A DNA stretch of 64,000 bases from Alternaria dauci. Its lineage: Eukaryota > Ascomycota > Dothideomycetes > Pleosporales > Pleosporaceae. Positions 44,595-57,280 of the stretch are shown piece after piece (within the stretch, counting starts at the first letter, position 1; every line of letters starts with the position of its first letter). A program made the translations under genes and the position numbers. The notes beneath the pieces are model-generated. The model did not search any database. It was not told the DNA's origin and saw nothing but the letters and a program-made list of their open reading frames with translations. The DNA lies in the NCBI RefSeq assembly GCF_042100115.1, contig NC_091279.1, positions 1,984,001 through 2,048,000 on the forward strand, read 5' to 3'.

Positions 44595-44848
44595 AATATA
44601 TATATATCCTCTTTATCTTTATCTAGGAGGTCTTCTAGCCTAGCCTAAAAACCCTAGCTAGATAAGTACTAATTAATATATCTATAAGCATATAATATAC
44701 TTACCTTATATATACTAGGGAGCTACCTAAAGTAGTCCTTAATAAGTTAGATAAGTAATTACCTAAGTTCTACTACTTCTTATAGACTAAGATAGTAGAT
44801 AATATTAATATTATTAACACCTCTAATATTAGTAATATTAAAGTAGAG

Positions 44849-45309
44849 TGTTACACGGGGGTTTGCTATACTTCTCTAAGCTCGGTCCGTACTAAGGCGA
44901 GATAGATATTGGCGATAGTCTATAAGGTAATATAGGGAATAATTAGGTAGAAAAGAGTTATTATTATAACTAAAGAATAAATAATACCTATTCTATAAGT
45001 AATAGAATAATTAGTTAATAATCTATATAAGAGATAAACTATTTAAGTTAACTATAATAAGTATAATAATAAGATCTAATATATTCTTATACCTATTACC
45101 TTAGGTCCTATCCTCTCGCCTAGCCTTCTATATCTTAGATGTTAATAGTATCTAGTAAGGACCTAGCATCTTAAGAAGACCTGTCTTAGTAAGATACTAA
45201 TTACGTAATTACGGCCCCGTAGTAATTATTACCTTCTAATAGAGTTGCTAGTTAGCCTTTAACCCTAATCCTCGCGTTAAGGAGAGAATCCTTTTATTAC
45301 CTTATAATA
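44849..45309 (+). mobile_element. Solo LTR with 5-bp target-site duplications
   Basis: A 461-bp segment starts TGTTACACGGGG and ends CCTTATAATA; the TGTTA/TAATA ends are inverted repeats if the last CA changed to TA. TAGAG lies directly on both sides (44844-44848 and 45310-45314). It is less AT-shifted than its surroundings (GCTCGGTCCGTACTAAGGCG). The paralogous locus near 63320-63345 lacks it, as an empty site would. Confidence 0.8.
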
Positions 45310-47415
45310 TAGAGGAGATAGTAAAGAAGAGTAGAATATAGATACTAAAGGACGTAGAGGAGGTTATCTATAAGGCTTAGATTAATAATACTAGTAGTAG
45401 TTAAGTCCTTATAGTTAGCTATCTTACTATCTTAGTATTAGGAAAGGGATTAAGTTAGGAGACTAAGACTTAGCTATAATAGTAAATAGGTAATATTAAT
45501 AAGATAATTAATAATTAAATATCTTAGGCTTAAGAAGAGGGAATTTAAATAAATACTATAAGGATAAGAGAATAAGGTATAGATAGTACTAGTACTAATA
45601 TTCTTCTAACTAAAGCTAATTATTAGATAGTAGTAGCTATACTATAGGTAGCTAGTTAGTTATTCTTAAGAAGGGGTAGTAGTTATAAAGGGTAGAAATA
45701 GTAGAGGATAGTAGAGGATAGTATATATATTAGAAGGTTATATCTTATCTCTAGTAGGCGTATAATACTATTATATATCTTTAGTATCTAGTATTTATAA
45801 TATACTATATATATACTAGCTATACTAAATATAAGTATAAGCCTATAGTTACCTAGTTAGTACTTTATCTTAAAAAAGTCTCTAAATATATTATAATAAT
45901 AAAAAAAAAGTCTATAAAGGCTAAAGCTAAATCTTATATTTATATAGTAATAACTATAGCTATAATAATCCTCTCCTAATATTAGAAAAGTAGTATAAAT
46001 AGGGGGATTAGTAGGCTAGTATTATTATTAATTTTAATTAGGGGCTTATAGTATTTAATATAGTACTAGTAAGCTTCCTTAATAAGGTTAACTTAATATT
46101 ATTAACTTTAGCTAATACTAGACTAATACTAGTATATCTAATATACCTTATTATAGTAGGTAAGTAGCTTAGTATATAAAAAGCTTTCTAATAAATATAA
46201 GTAGGCCTAAGGAGTATAAGTTAGTATAACTTATATTATAATAAGTAGTTATAAATATACTTTAAACTTAGTACTTATTATCTACTTTATATATACTCTA
46301 AAGTCTATATTATATAGTATATTAATCTTAGTAATAGTATTCTTAGCTATTTCTATCTAGAAATCTTTAATATATAACTAGTACGTAAGGTTATAGTCCT
46401 TATTATACTAGCTATTAATATAGTTAAGGTATACTCTAGCCTTATACTTAGGTATAATTATTATATAGTATTAGTATAAGCTAATACCTACCTAATACTA
46501 TACTTATACTTAGTATTATTTATATCTCTTTCTATATTTAGTTCTTACTCTACTTCTATAAGGGTACTATTAGCTTCTATATAAACTACCCTTAATACTA
46601 TATATATAATTTAATTAGGAGGTATTAGACTATCCTTTAATTAGTAAATAGTTTCTTATTTTATAAAGTACTTATTCTTCTCTTTTTATATAGTAGTATT
46701 TCTAGTTTATACCTTACCCTCTTAGCTTAAGTACTTATTCTAACTAAACTTATAACCTCTTAGTAAGGCCTAATACTTACCTAATACTAATATACCTAAT
46801 CTCTATAGTAATATTATTACTTTAGTAGTAGAAGCTATCTTTAAGATACTTTCTCTTAGTCTTATCTTTTTTTATATCTAAGGCGTTTTAGATAGTAGGC
46901 TTAAACTTTTTTAACTAAAATATTAATAAGGCCTAATTAATATAAGCCTATATTAGTTAGGGTAGTATTATATACTTACCTTATTAGTAGTATTATTTAA
47001 TAGGATCTCTATAAGCTTAATACTTATAGCCTTCTTATATTACTCTCTATTCTTAATAGTATATAGGTTTATAAAGTATATAGCCTTAGATAAATCTACT
47101 ATAGTAAGTAGTTATAGTAGTATTAGTTTAGTATACTTAGTATTAGGCTCTATAAGTCTATAGGGCGTAAGTAAGGTATAAGAGGTAAAGAGGGAGTAGA
47201 GGAGATATTATTAGTATAAGTAATATTAGTATAGACTTACTATATTTAAGGCTTACTTTTAATCTAAAATAAGTATTCCTAATTAGTTATAATCTTACTA
47301 TTACCTATACTAGTAAGATTAGTAGTAAAGGTAAAAGTAAAGGTGAAGGTAAAGTTTAAATATATATTTTTTCTTCTATACTTTAATCCTCTTCCTCTTC
47401 TATCCTCTTCTTCTT

Positions 47416-47891
47416 TATTATAAGGTAATAAGGAATTACTTCCCTTTTATATAAGTTATAGGAAGGAAGACTATTAGGTAGATATAATAGATAAAAGTAG
47501 ATCTAAGGTAGGGCCTAGATTATATAAAAGGAATAGTATCCTACTAAGACCTAGCCTCTAGGAGGCTAGTAAGGATTAGGAGGCTATAGCCCTCCTAGGC
47601 CTCCCTCTTAGAAGAGAGGCTAAGGAGGATAGGACCTATAGTAATAGGTATAAGAATATATTAGATCTTATTACTATACTTATTATAGTTAACTTAAATA
47701 GTTTATCTCTTATATAGATTATTAACTAGTTATTCTATTATTTATAGAATTAGTATTATTTATCTCTTAGTTATAATAATAACTTTTTTCTACTTAATTA
47801 TTTTATATACTACCTTATAGACTATTACCTAAACCTATCTTACCTTAGTAAAGACTAAGCTTAGAGAAGTATAGTAAACCCCTATATAATA
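47416..47891 (-). mobile_element. Inverted, RIP-mutated second copy of the LTR
   Basis: The reverse complement starts TATTATATAGGGGTTTACTA and ends CCTTATAATA, matching most of the solo LTR, especially its first 260 bp. Flanking pentamers do not form a perfect duplication. Its TG start has become TA and its CpGs are gone. Confidence 0.75.
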
Positions 47892-48039
47892 CTTTAACTA
47901 CTATAAATATTAGTAGATATTTTAACTAATAGAACTACTTAATTAAGATTTAATATAGTATTTTATAGAACTACTTAGAATAATATAACTTAGGGTCTAA
48001 GACCCTTAATATAAATACTATATAATAATAAGATACTTA

Positions 48040-48262
48040 ATATATTATAGTAGAGTATTTTATTACTAATTCTCTATTAGGAATAAGTACTTAATATAGT
48101 AGGTAGATATAGAAATATTAAAAGAAGTATATATTATAGTTATTATCCTATAGCTAAATACTATCTAGCTAGTTTTTATAAGGCCTCTTTTTCTTATACT
48201 ACCCTTAAGCCTAATAGTTCTTTAACTTCTTATACTTCCTTTAATTTCTCTACTATATCTCT
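48040..48262 (+). repeat. Direct repeat partner 1 (possible LTR or gag leader)
   Basis: Matches 62008-62229 in the same orientation (for example AAGGCCTCTTTTTC and CCTAATAGTTCTTTAACT). Downstream sequence differs between the two copies. Confidence 0.75.
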
Positions 48263-48999
48263 CCCTTACTTAAGAAGAAGGCCTCCTCTTCTTTAACTAA
48301 AATAACTTTTAAACTTACTACTATATAATAGAACCTATATATAACCCTAATAAGTAGACCTATAAATCCTAAACTAGATACTAAAGTCCTCCCTCTTAGT
48401 ATAATTTACTAAGTATTTATCTTATACCTTCTTATACTATATCCCTTAATTCTTATTATAATTTTAATTCTTCTTTATTATACTATCTTTATTCCTTTTC
48501 TCTTCCCTTATAGTTCTTAGGATAAACTACCTCTTCTTCTAATAGTCTTTTAAGATTTATTAAAAGTTACTTTATATTTAACTAAGTTCTTATAGCTATC
48601 TACTATTCTTTTTATCTAATTCTCTTTCTACTCTACTTAGCTAACCTCTATACTATCTAGAATACCTCTACTTCCTTTAATAGTACTATATAGATTACCT
48701 TTTATATCCTAAGTATATTCTAAATATCCTTTAGTACTAGCTATAGGACCTACTTTTTCTATAAACCTTAATATTACTCTAGCTCTATTTACTACTAAAA
48801 GCCCTTTAGTACCTAGGAACTAAATACTAAATAATAATAATATTACTTTTACTTACTTTTATTTACTTTACTTCTTCTTTCTTCCTACTACTTTATTACT
48901 TTATTTATATTACCTTACTAACTTTATTACCCTCTTACTATTTCTTTTAACTCTACTATACCTTTATTATAATATCTTTTTTTACTATTAACTCTCCTA

Positions 49000-50880
49000 A
49001 GAAGCTAAAGTACCTTTATATTTAGTATAGTACTAAGTTACTTAAGGAGTAATCTACTACTATATCTATACTATTTAATTCCTCTACTTTACTTACTTAT
49101 ATACCTTTACTAGCTATTACTAAGGATACTATTATAACTAAGAGGGCTTTAGCGTTAAGCTTTAATAGTAAGTTTAATTTTATTTTTAATTCTCTACTAT
49201 ATTACTTAGCTTTACTTATTTAAGATCTTAATAACTAATTTTAGGGAGAGTAGGACTCTAATAGCTTAGTCTTTAACTAGAATATTTAAGATCTTATCTT
49301 TATAATATCTAAGGGTCTACTTATATTACCTAAGAATACTTTAGTAATAGACTATAATATCTTAGATTCCCCCTCCCTTCGCCTGTTTCGCTGCCGCTAT
49401 ATAAAGCCTTCCTTAATTATTACTAAGGCTATCTTAGGGTAAGAATAAGTAAGTACTACTAATTAAGCTACTATTACTTAACTCTTTAAGTAAGATAATA
49501 ATAAAAATACTTATAATTTTACTCTTATATTTATAAACTTAGTAAATATCTTTTAGACTACGCCTTCTCTTATCTAGCTTAACACTAGTAAAGCTAAACC
49601 TATCTCTTCTTTAAAGAGAGTAGTTCCTAGTAGTAAGGGTTTTATTAATCTTAAACTCTTTACCTATCTATCTTCTAATTCTAGTTATAATAAGGTTATA
49701 GAGTACTATAAGTTTTTAATTCTATTTATTATCTTTCTAAATATCCTTCTAATATCCTACCTTATATATTTATTAATAATACTAATAAAGTCCTCTTTTA
49801 TAATTAGATTAGATCCTTCTAGCTCTACTTCTAGAGACTTAAGTATATTAGTTTTACTCTTAGACCTTTACTCCTAGTATTTATAATTTACCTTAATAAT
49901 AAGTTTTTAAACTTTTAAGTTAACTCTAAGAGGCTACTTAATCTTCTTCCTAAGTTTAGAACTATTAGTATATACTTCTACTTATCTAGCTCTATAAAGT
50001 ATACTATTATTAATTCTAATATTAAGGCTTTAATACTTAGCGTTTCTTAGGGCGCTATTATAATTAGTAGTATTAATAACCCTAATAATATTAGTTATAC
50101 GTATAGCTACTATAACTCTAACTATTATACTAAAGTTTATAGTATCTATATTATTATATATATATTAATAGTAAGCTATATAAGAATAGTATTTATATTA
50201 ATTATATTTATAGTAGTACCTTCGATACCTATTCTTTCTACTATAAATATCTAATTATCTTTTAAATAGGCTTTTCTTTTCTTCTCTATATATTTTACTT
50301 ATTTAAACTTTTTCTAGGTAACGTTCTTATTTATTATAGTATTACTTATATTAGTTAACTCTCTTCTATCCTTTCCTCTAATATCCTTAATACTCTTACT
50401 TTACCTCTCCTTACTTATACTAGTACTAGTAAGGCTATAATACTTACTAAGAAACCCTTATTTACTTACTCTTCCTTTAGCTAGGTTAGTAAGAAGTCTA
50501 CTACTAGCTATAGTCTTTATTTAAGCTAGTTAAATAAAGGTAAGGCTAGTAACTTTAAGCCTAAGCTTAGCTTAGATACTAATAGTATTATCTCTAAGGA
50601 TTTAGCTCTTACTAAGCTACCTTTAGCTAGGGAGTTAAGTAATAACTAAGTTATTACTCTATCTAAGCTACCTAAGAAGGCTACTTATAAGATACTTACT
50701 CCTCTTAAGTATACTACTACTTAAAAGCTAGTAATACTATTACTAATAAAGAAGAAAGCTCTTTATAAGAAGTCTTTTACTCTAGTTCCTCTAGCTTCTT
50801 CTAAGGTTTATTTAGTTTAGCGCTCTCTTTATAAGCTAACTATTAAGGTTCTAAAGGAGTAGGTTAAAAAGTATAAGAAG
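49000..50880 (+). repeat. Direct repeat, copy 1 (unidentified element)
   Basis: Shares several blocks with 52000-53860 in the same order and orientation, for example TAAGAGGGCTTTAGCG and AGACTATAATATCTTAGATT. A short stretch at 49376-49397 keeps its CpGs. No protein family recognised. Confidence 0.7.
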
Positions 50881-51999
50881 GCCTCTCCTTATAAATATTT
50901 TCTTAGTAGCTAATATCTTATTAATATTAGTAGTCTTTATTATTATATAGAGTTAATTAATTCTACTCTTTAGCCTAAGGTTCCTATTATTAAGCTTATT
51001 ACTATAGTTAAGGACACCTCTATTACTAAGTCTAGTAGTAATAATACTAGTTTCTAGTCTTTATTATATACTTCTCTAGGTTTTAGTAGTAAGTAGTTAA
51101 CTAGTTATATTACTACTATTCTAATAGGCTTTTAGCTATAGTTCTTATAGAAATCTATATTTAACTATTTTATTTTACTTCTTATTCCTTTTAAAGATAT
51201 TAGTATTACTTCTAATCTTCTTTCTTTATAAAGTATTTATACTACTCTCTCTCTTACTTAAGAAATTAAAGGTCCCTTCTTCTTTAAAACCTAGTTTCTA
51301 AAGAGTATTTAGAAAATAGAGTAGACTAAAGGACTAAGTAATTCTATATTTATAATAAGTTTTTAACCTTAGAGATTAGTAATAGCTACGTAATAAATAT
51401 TTATTCCTAAGCTATAGTTCTATCTTTTTTAATTCTAGTTCCTAGACTTCTTAGGGTAGTTCTTAGGACTCTAAATTTATTTCTTTCTATTCTAGGTATA
51501 TTCTAGTAGAGTTCTTTAGATATCCTATCTTTTCTAAATTATATCTAAGGTTATTAGATATAGTTCTCCCCTAGGTAGTTACGTTCTACTAACTATCTAG
51601 TTAGGTTTATCCCCTATTTAGGTTAAGCGCTCTTTAGTATTAAATTATATTCTAGTATATATTCTTAGTTCCTCACCCTATATAGTCTAGATTATTTCTT
51701 ATATCTTAAGTATATTTTTAGACTTACCTATTTCTTATAATATACCCTACTATTACTTTAGTATTATACTATCTCCTACCTTAAAAGTAGATCTATTACC
51801 TTAGTTATAATAGGCCTTTAGGTAGTAAATAGTTAGAGTCTTTTCTATAATAGTAATACTAGCCAATCTATTCCTTACTACCTTTATCTCTTCTTTCTAC
51901 TCTTCTTTACTACTTTAAACTTACTCTACTCTCTACTCTTTAACTCTTTCTTTACGTCCTTATTATCTATATATATTTTATAATAATATCTACTCCTCT

Positions 52000-53860
52000 T
52001 TATAATAATACTCTATCTACTTAACCTACTACTACTATATATTATAGTATACTTAGTTTTTAGTTATACATTAATTCCTACCTTATACTACTTTTCCTTT
52101 CCTTATCCTTAGTTCTAGCTACTAATATTATTATAACTAAGAGGGCTTTAGCGTTAGGCTCTAATAGTAAGTTTAGTTCTTATTAATATTCCTCTACGTA
52201 TTATTCTACTTTACTTACTTAAGATCTAAATAATACTCTATAAGGCTAGGAGGATAATAGCTATAAGATTACTAACTAGGATATTATAGATTTAGACTTT
52301 AATATAAATAACTAGTCTCCTCCCCTACTACCTAAGAATACTTTAGTAATAGACTATAATATCTTAGATTCCCCCTTACTTTACCTATCTTACTACTACT
52401 ATATAAAGCCTTCCTTAATTATTACTAGCACTATCTTAGGGTAAGAATAAGTAAGTATTACTAATTAGGCTACTATTACTTAGCTCTTTAAGTAAGATAA
52501 TAATAAGGATACTTATAATTCTACCCCTACGCCTACTAACCTAGTAAATATCCTTTAGACTACGCCTTCTACTATTATTAATACTTACTACTTAAGATTT
52601 ATCCTTAGTCCTACTAGGGATTAGGTTACTAATCTTTAGGTACCTCCTCTATTATATTCCTTTATATCTATTACTATAGAGTTTAGTAAGTTAAACCTTC
52701 TTTTTTAGGTCTACTAAAATATTATTCTAATATTCTAATATTATAGTTAAGAATAACTCTAATAAAGAGATTACTCTAATATAGCTAGTAGGCCTCTTTA
52801 AGTACTTCTAGTTAATTTACCTTACTAGTTATTTTCTTAGTCCTATCCTTTACGCTACTTTTCTTCCTTCTCTTAATAATACTACTCCTTATACTTACCT
52901 AATAGGCCTTTAGCTCTTTATTCTAGATAGTATTACTATTAGTAAGTTCTTTTAGTTATCTAGTAGTTAAAAGTACTATATCTTTAAGCCTTACCTAGTA
53001 GCTTTAATCTACTAGTATCTAGAGACTATCTATACTTATACTAATACTTATAGCGCTAACTCTAAGTTTAGTAGTATTATAGAGATATATAGTAATTATA
53101 AGAAGGGGTTAAAGTCTAAACCCTTTAGTACCTATACTACCTCTATTATTAATAACCTCTTATTTCTAAATAGGACTTATATAAACTACTATACCTTAGG
53201 CGCTAAGGCGTCTTATTCTATAACTTATAAGTACTTAATTCCCTCTTAGATACCCTCTTCTACTATTCTATATAATAATTACTAACTCTATATATATTAG
53301 GTTATTCTTATATATATAGTAATATATCCTCTATATCTACTATCTCTATACCTACCCTATCTTATATATTACCTTTACTCCTCCCCTATACTACTTACCT
53401 TACTAATTTTACTACTAAGCCTCTAAATACTGTTAAGTTATACTATAAAGGGAGTATAGCCTAGGTAACTTTAATAGCTAAAGATACTAATCCTAATAAT
53501 ACTAAGTTTAATCCTAAGAAGTATATTAGTTATCTTAACCTTAATATTAAGCTTATAAGTAATTAATAGAAAGACCTCTAAGTAAAGGATCTTTAGTACT
53601 AGATTAATAAGCTAAATACTAGTAAGACCTCTTTATTATCTAAGTTACTAGTTAAGGTTAACTATAAGATACCTTCTCTTTATAAGTATATTACCTCCTA
53701 AGCTCTAGTAATACTATTACTAATAAAGAAGAAGGCCTTATATAAGAAGTCTTCTATTCTAGTACCTAAGGCTTCTTCTAAAGGTTATTTAGTTTAGCGC
53801 TTAACCTATAAGCTAACTATTAAGGCTTTTAAGAAGTTAGGGGTTCTTACTAATAGTAAT
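52000..53860 (+). repeat. Direct repeat, copy 2 (unidentified element)
   Basis: Second copy of 49000-50880, spaced about 3.0 kb. It is more AT-shifted in the segment where copy 1 retains CpGs. Confidence 0.7.
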
Positions 53861-56309
53861 ATTTTTAATAATAATAATTTTAAGGATATTTATTATTATA
53901 TTCCTAGTAAGAGTAAAGAGTCTAATAAGCCTTTACTATCTAAGAAGGCTAGGCGTAGTTAATCTACTATTACTAGTATTAGTCTTATTCTAGATAGTAC
54001 TATAACTAATTATAATAAATATAAAATCTCCTCTTAATTCTCTTTTCTATACTTTTAAGGGGTATACTTAAACTTAGTCTAAGGGTTTCTTAGTAAGCTT
54101 TCCTTACTATCCTCTCCTCCTTACTACTATTCTTCTATATAATAGTAATAGTTTAATAATAGTATTATTACTACTTTCTTACTTTAGTAGTAGTTAGTCT
54201 TCTTAAACCTAGAGGACTAGTATTTAATAGCTATTTTATAACTAGATAAGAACGCCTAATAGTTATTTAGGTTAAACCCTAGCTTCTATTATAGTATAAC
54301 TACTATTATATAGCTTAGTTTAGATTCTATCCTTATAAGATCTTTATATTCTTATTAATTAACGTCTTAGATTTCCTAGAGTTAGTATAAATAAGAACTA
54401 TATCTCTTACTAGTAGCTAGTTTATTACTTAATTTTAGAATATCCTATCTATACTATAGTTTCTTAGTTTTAAGATTATCCTTATTACTAAATAAATTAC
54501 TACTTACGTTAGCTTAATTATCTATAGTCTATTCTTATTAAGTATAAAGTTAAGAGTTAATTTCTTTTAAATTAATAATTATATATTAGTAAAAGATCTT
54601 TAGCTAATTACTAGGTATATAACTATAGAATTTAGTACTATCTAATTCCTTTAGTTAGTACTATCCTTTTTCGCTAGTACTCTTAATACGAAATAGACCT
54701 TTCTACTTAAGGAGAAACTTTATAAGCGTTAATCTATTACTATTATAGAATAAGTCTTATAGTAGTACTAAGTTACTAACTAAAAGGTACTTAAACCTAA
54801 GTACCTTAGAGTTATTAAAATAGTTTTTATTTTTATAGCGTAATTAGATAGTCTAATTAATAGCTTCTTAGAATTACTTATCTCTTCTATTAAATTACTT
54901 AGCTCTTATAGTAAGGAGTATTACTATATTATAAACTTCTTCTTATAGTAGTATCTACTATATAAGTATTAATAGCTTAATTAAGAATATATATTATTAA
55001 CTATATACTAAGAATACTAGGGTTTTATTTATAGTACACTTAATAGTTATTTAATTTACCTAAAGAATATTAGGTAAGTTATCTACTTAGTTCCTTAAAA
55101 GTTTTTTTAAGGTAGCTAATATAAGAGTATAACTTTATTTAATTAGACCTTAACCTTAGGGGTAGTATACGCTAGAAGTAATTTAATTAATTTACTATTA
55201 GCTTTAGAGGTCCTTAATAAGTCCTTTATTCTCTAGGCTACTATCTATTAATATTTTAAGTAGTAATCCTTATTAATAGAAGATATTATACTAAAGGAAC
55301 TTTAGTATACTTTTTAAGTTATTCTTAGCTAGCGCTTTAGCCTCTACTTATTATAAAATATAATTACGCGCTACTACTAAGAACTTCTTACTATTACGCC
55401 TAAGTAGTATATATATAATATTAATAGTAATCTATCTAAATAGGATATTAGGTAGCTATATTAGCTATAACTCCTCTTATACTATTACTAATACGTATAA
55501 TTAATACTTAGTATAAGATTAGATATACTTCTTAACTTATTTATATTATCTTTTCTAGTAGTATCTTACCTATACTTTCCTCTATATCTCTTCTTTACTT
55601 TAGTAGCTAGACTTATTATAGAGTAACTAAATAATCCTTAGTTAATCTTTTAGGTTATTTATAACCCTACGTAAAGGTCTTCTATCTATAGGTATTATAA
55701 ATAGATAGTACTCTCTAACTATTATTTAAAGAGCCTTTTTCTTAAACTTATAGAACTTAGCTAGGGAGAGGTATTCTAGGTACTTATAGAATAGGAGCTA
55801 AGCTATAATAGCTTATAACTTCTTATTATAACTTTCTACTAATAGTTATTTATTAAATAAAAAGTTTATATTATAGATACTATACTAGAGTACTAGTACT
55901 TCCTTAAAGGTAAGCTAAACTATATTTAGGTACGTATTAATAAAGTCTTCTATATCCTCTTCTAGCTCTTCTAGTAGTTCCTAGCCTTTTAGCTCTAGTC
56001 TTCTTAATAGTATATTAGCTATAACGTTTTTCTTACCTATAATATAGATAATATTAAAGTCTTATATATTTAGGAGGGCTAGCTATTATATAATTAGGGC
56101 TCCTAGTAGTTTAGTAGTACTATATTTTAGCTATATAATAAGTATCTTTATATTAGTTTCTACTATAAATCGTACCTTATAGATATATAATTAAAACTTC
56201 TTTAAAGTAAGTAGTAGCGCCTTATACTTATATTTACTAGAGTCTTAGTTTTACTCTATTATTAACTAAACTCTACTTTTAAATTAGATTAGGTATTAAT
56301 AGCTATTTA

Positions 56310-57280
56310 GACTAACTTATATAATAACTATACCCTAACCTTTCTTACTTCTATTAACTATAAGGATAATTTATTATAAGGGTTTACTATAGTTAATAGA
56401 TACTAATATAGGGGTAGAAGTAAGTACTTTTTTAAAGTACTTTATAGCTTACTTCTCTTTATTAGTCTACTTAAAGGGTACGTTTTTACATAGTAGCTTA
56501 AAGAGAAGAGCTACTATAATAGTAAAGCTAAGTACCTATACTCTATAATAGATATATATACTAATAAATATATAGACTTCTTTAGTATTATAGTAATTAG
56601 GCTAGTTAGTAATCTTTTCTACTTTCTTCTTATCTAGGTAATATCCCTTTTTATTAATATAGTATCTAACTACTATTATAAAGGGGTAGTAGAAATCTAA
56701 CTTATACCTAGATATAGTAGCTCTAGTATATTTAATATCTACTAATACCTTATTAATATTTAAAAGGTATTTAGCTATAAATTTTAAAATACCTAGCTCT
56801 ACTTCCTTATTATTATGCCTTATCTTTAGCCCTTTAATATAGACGTCGTCTAGGTATAGTATATAGTAATTAGGGATATACTCTCTATAGATCTTAGTTA
56901 TAACGCTTATAAACTTAGCTACTAAGTTTATAGTACTTATTAGTAAAGTATACTATTATATAAGGCTTAGTAAGGTAAAGAAAGCTATTATATCTCTTAA
57001 GTCCTTATAGAGTTTAACTTAATTATACCTAGAGAAGAAGTCTAAGAGACTTATAACTATATACTTCGTAAACTCTTCTAAAAACTTATTAGGATTAGGA
57101 GGTAAGTTAGTATCTCTTATTATAACTCTATTAAGTTTCTAAGTATTATTAATAAGCTAATAGCTTTTATCCTTCTTTACTACTAAGAACTAAAGATTAT
57201 AGTTTTAGCTTTTATAAAGCTCTAGTGTACCCCTATTAATATAATCTTAAATTATTTTAATAACTACCTAATAGAGCTTT
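56310..57280 (-). mobile_element. Minus-strand Ty3/Gypsy reverse transcriptase-RNase H relic
   Basis: On the minus strand one frame gives a degraded Gypsy RT: VIIRDTNLPPNPNKFLEEFT, ISLLDFFSRYN(stop)V, LRDIIAFFTLL, then the active-site box YLDD (56845-56856) followed by VYIKGLKIRHNNKEVELGIL. The RT thumb and start of RNase H follow (KNVPFK(stop)TNKEK, LTSTPI, ILIVNRSKKG, the last with Asn where the catalytic Asp is expected, a G-to-A change). Stops lie mostly at Gln/Trp positions. Confidence 0.8.

Larger units (their letters stand above)
44092..44598 (+). repeat. Right arm of a large inverted repeat
   Basis: Inverted partner of 41168-41620. The same sequence, in the same orientation, recurs from 62622 and runs on past the arm boundary, so this arm is also the start of a longer dispersed repeat. 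Confidence 0.85.
44092..45945 (+). repeat. Long direct repeat unit A
   Basis: Matches 62622-64000 in the same orientation, with the solo LTR inserted in this copy. Shared blocks include GTAGGCGTATAATA and CTATAGTTACCTAGTTA. I do not recognise a protein in it. Confidence 0.75.

Noticed and set aside
41168..44598. CRISPR array
   Set aside because: The 20-bp units are contiguous AT minisatellite repeats without spacers, in a eukaryotic genome.
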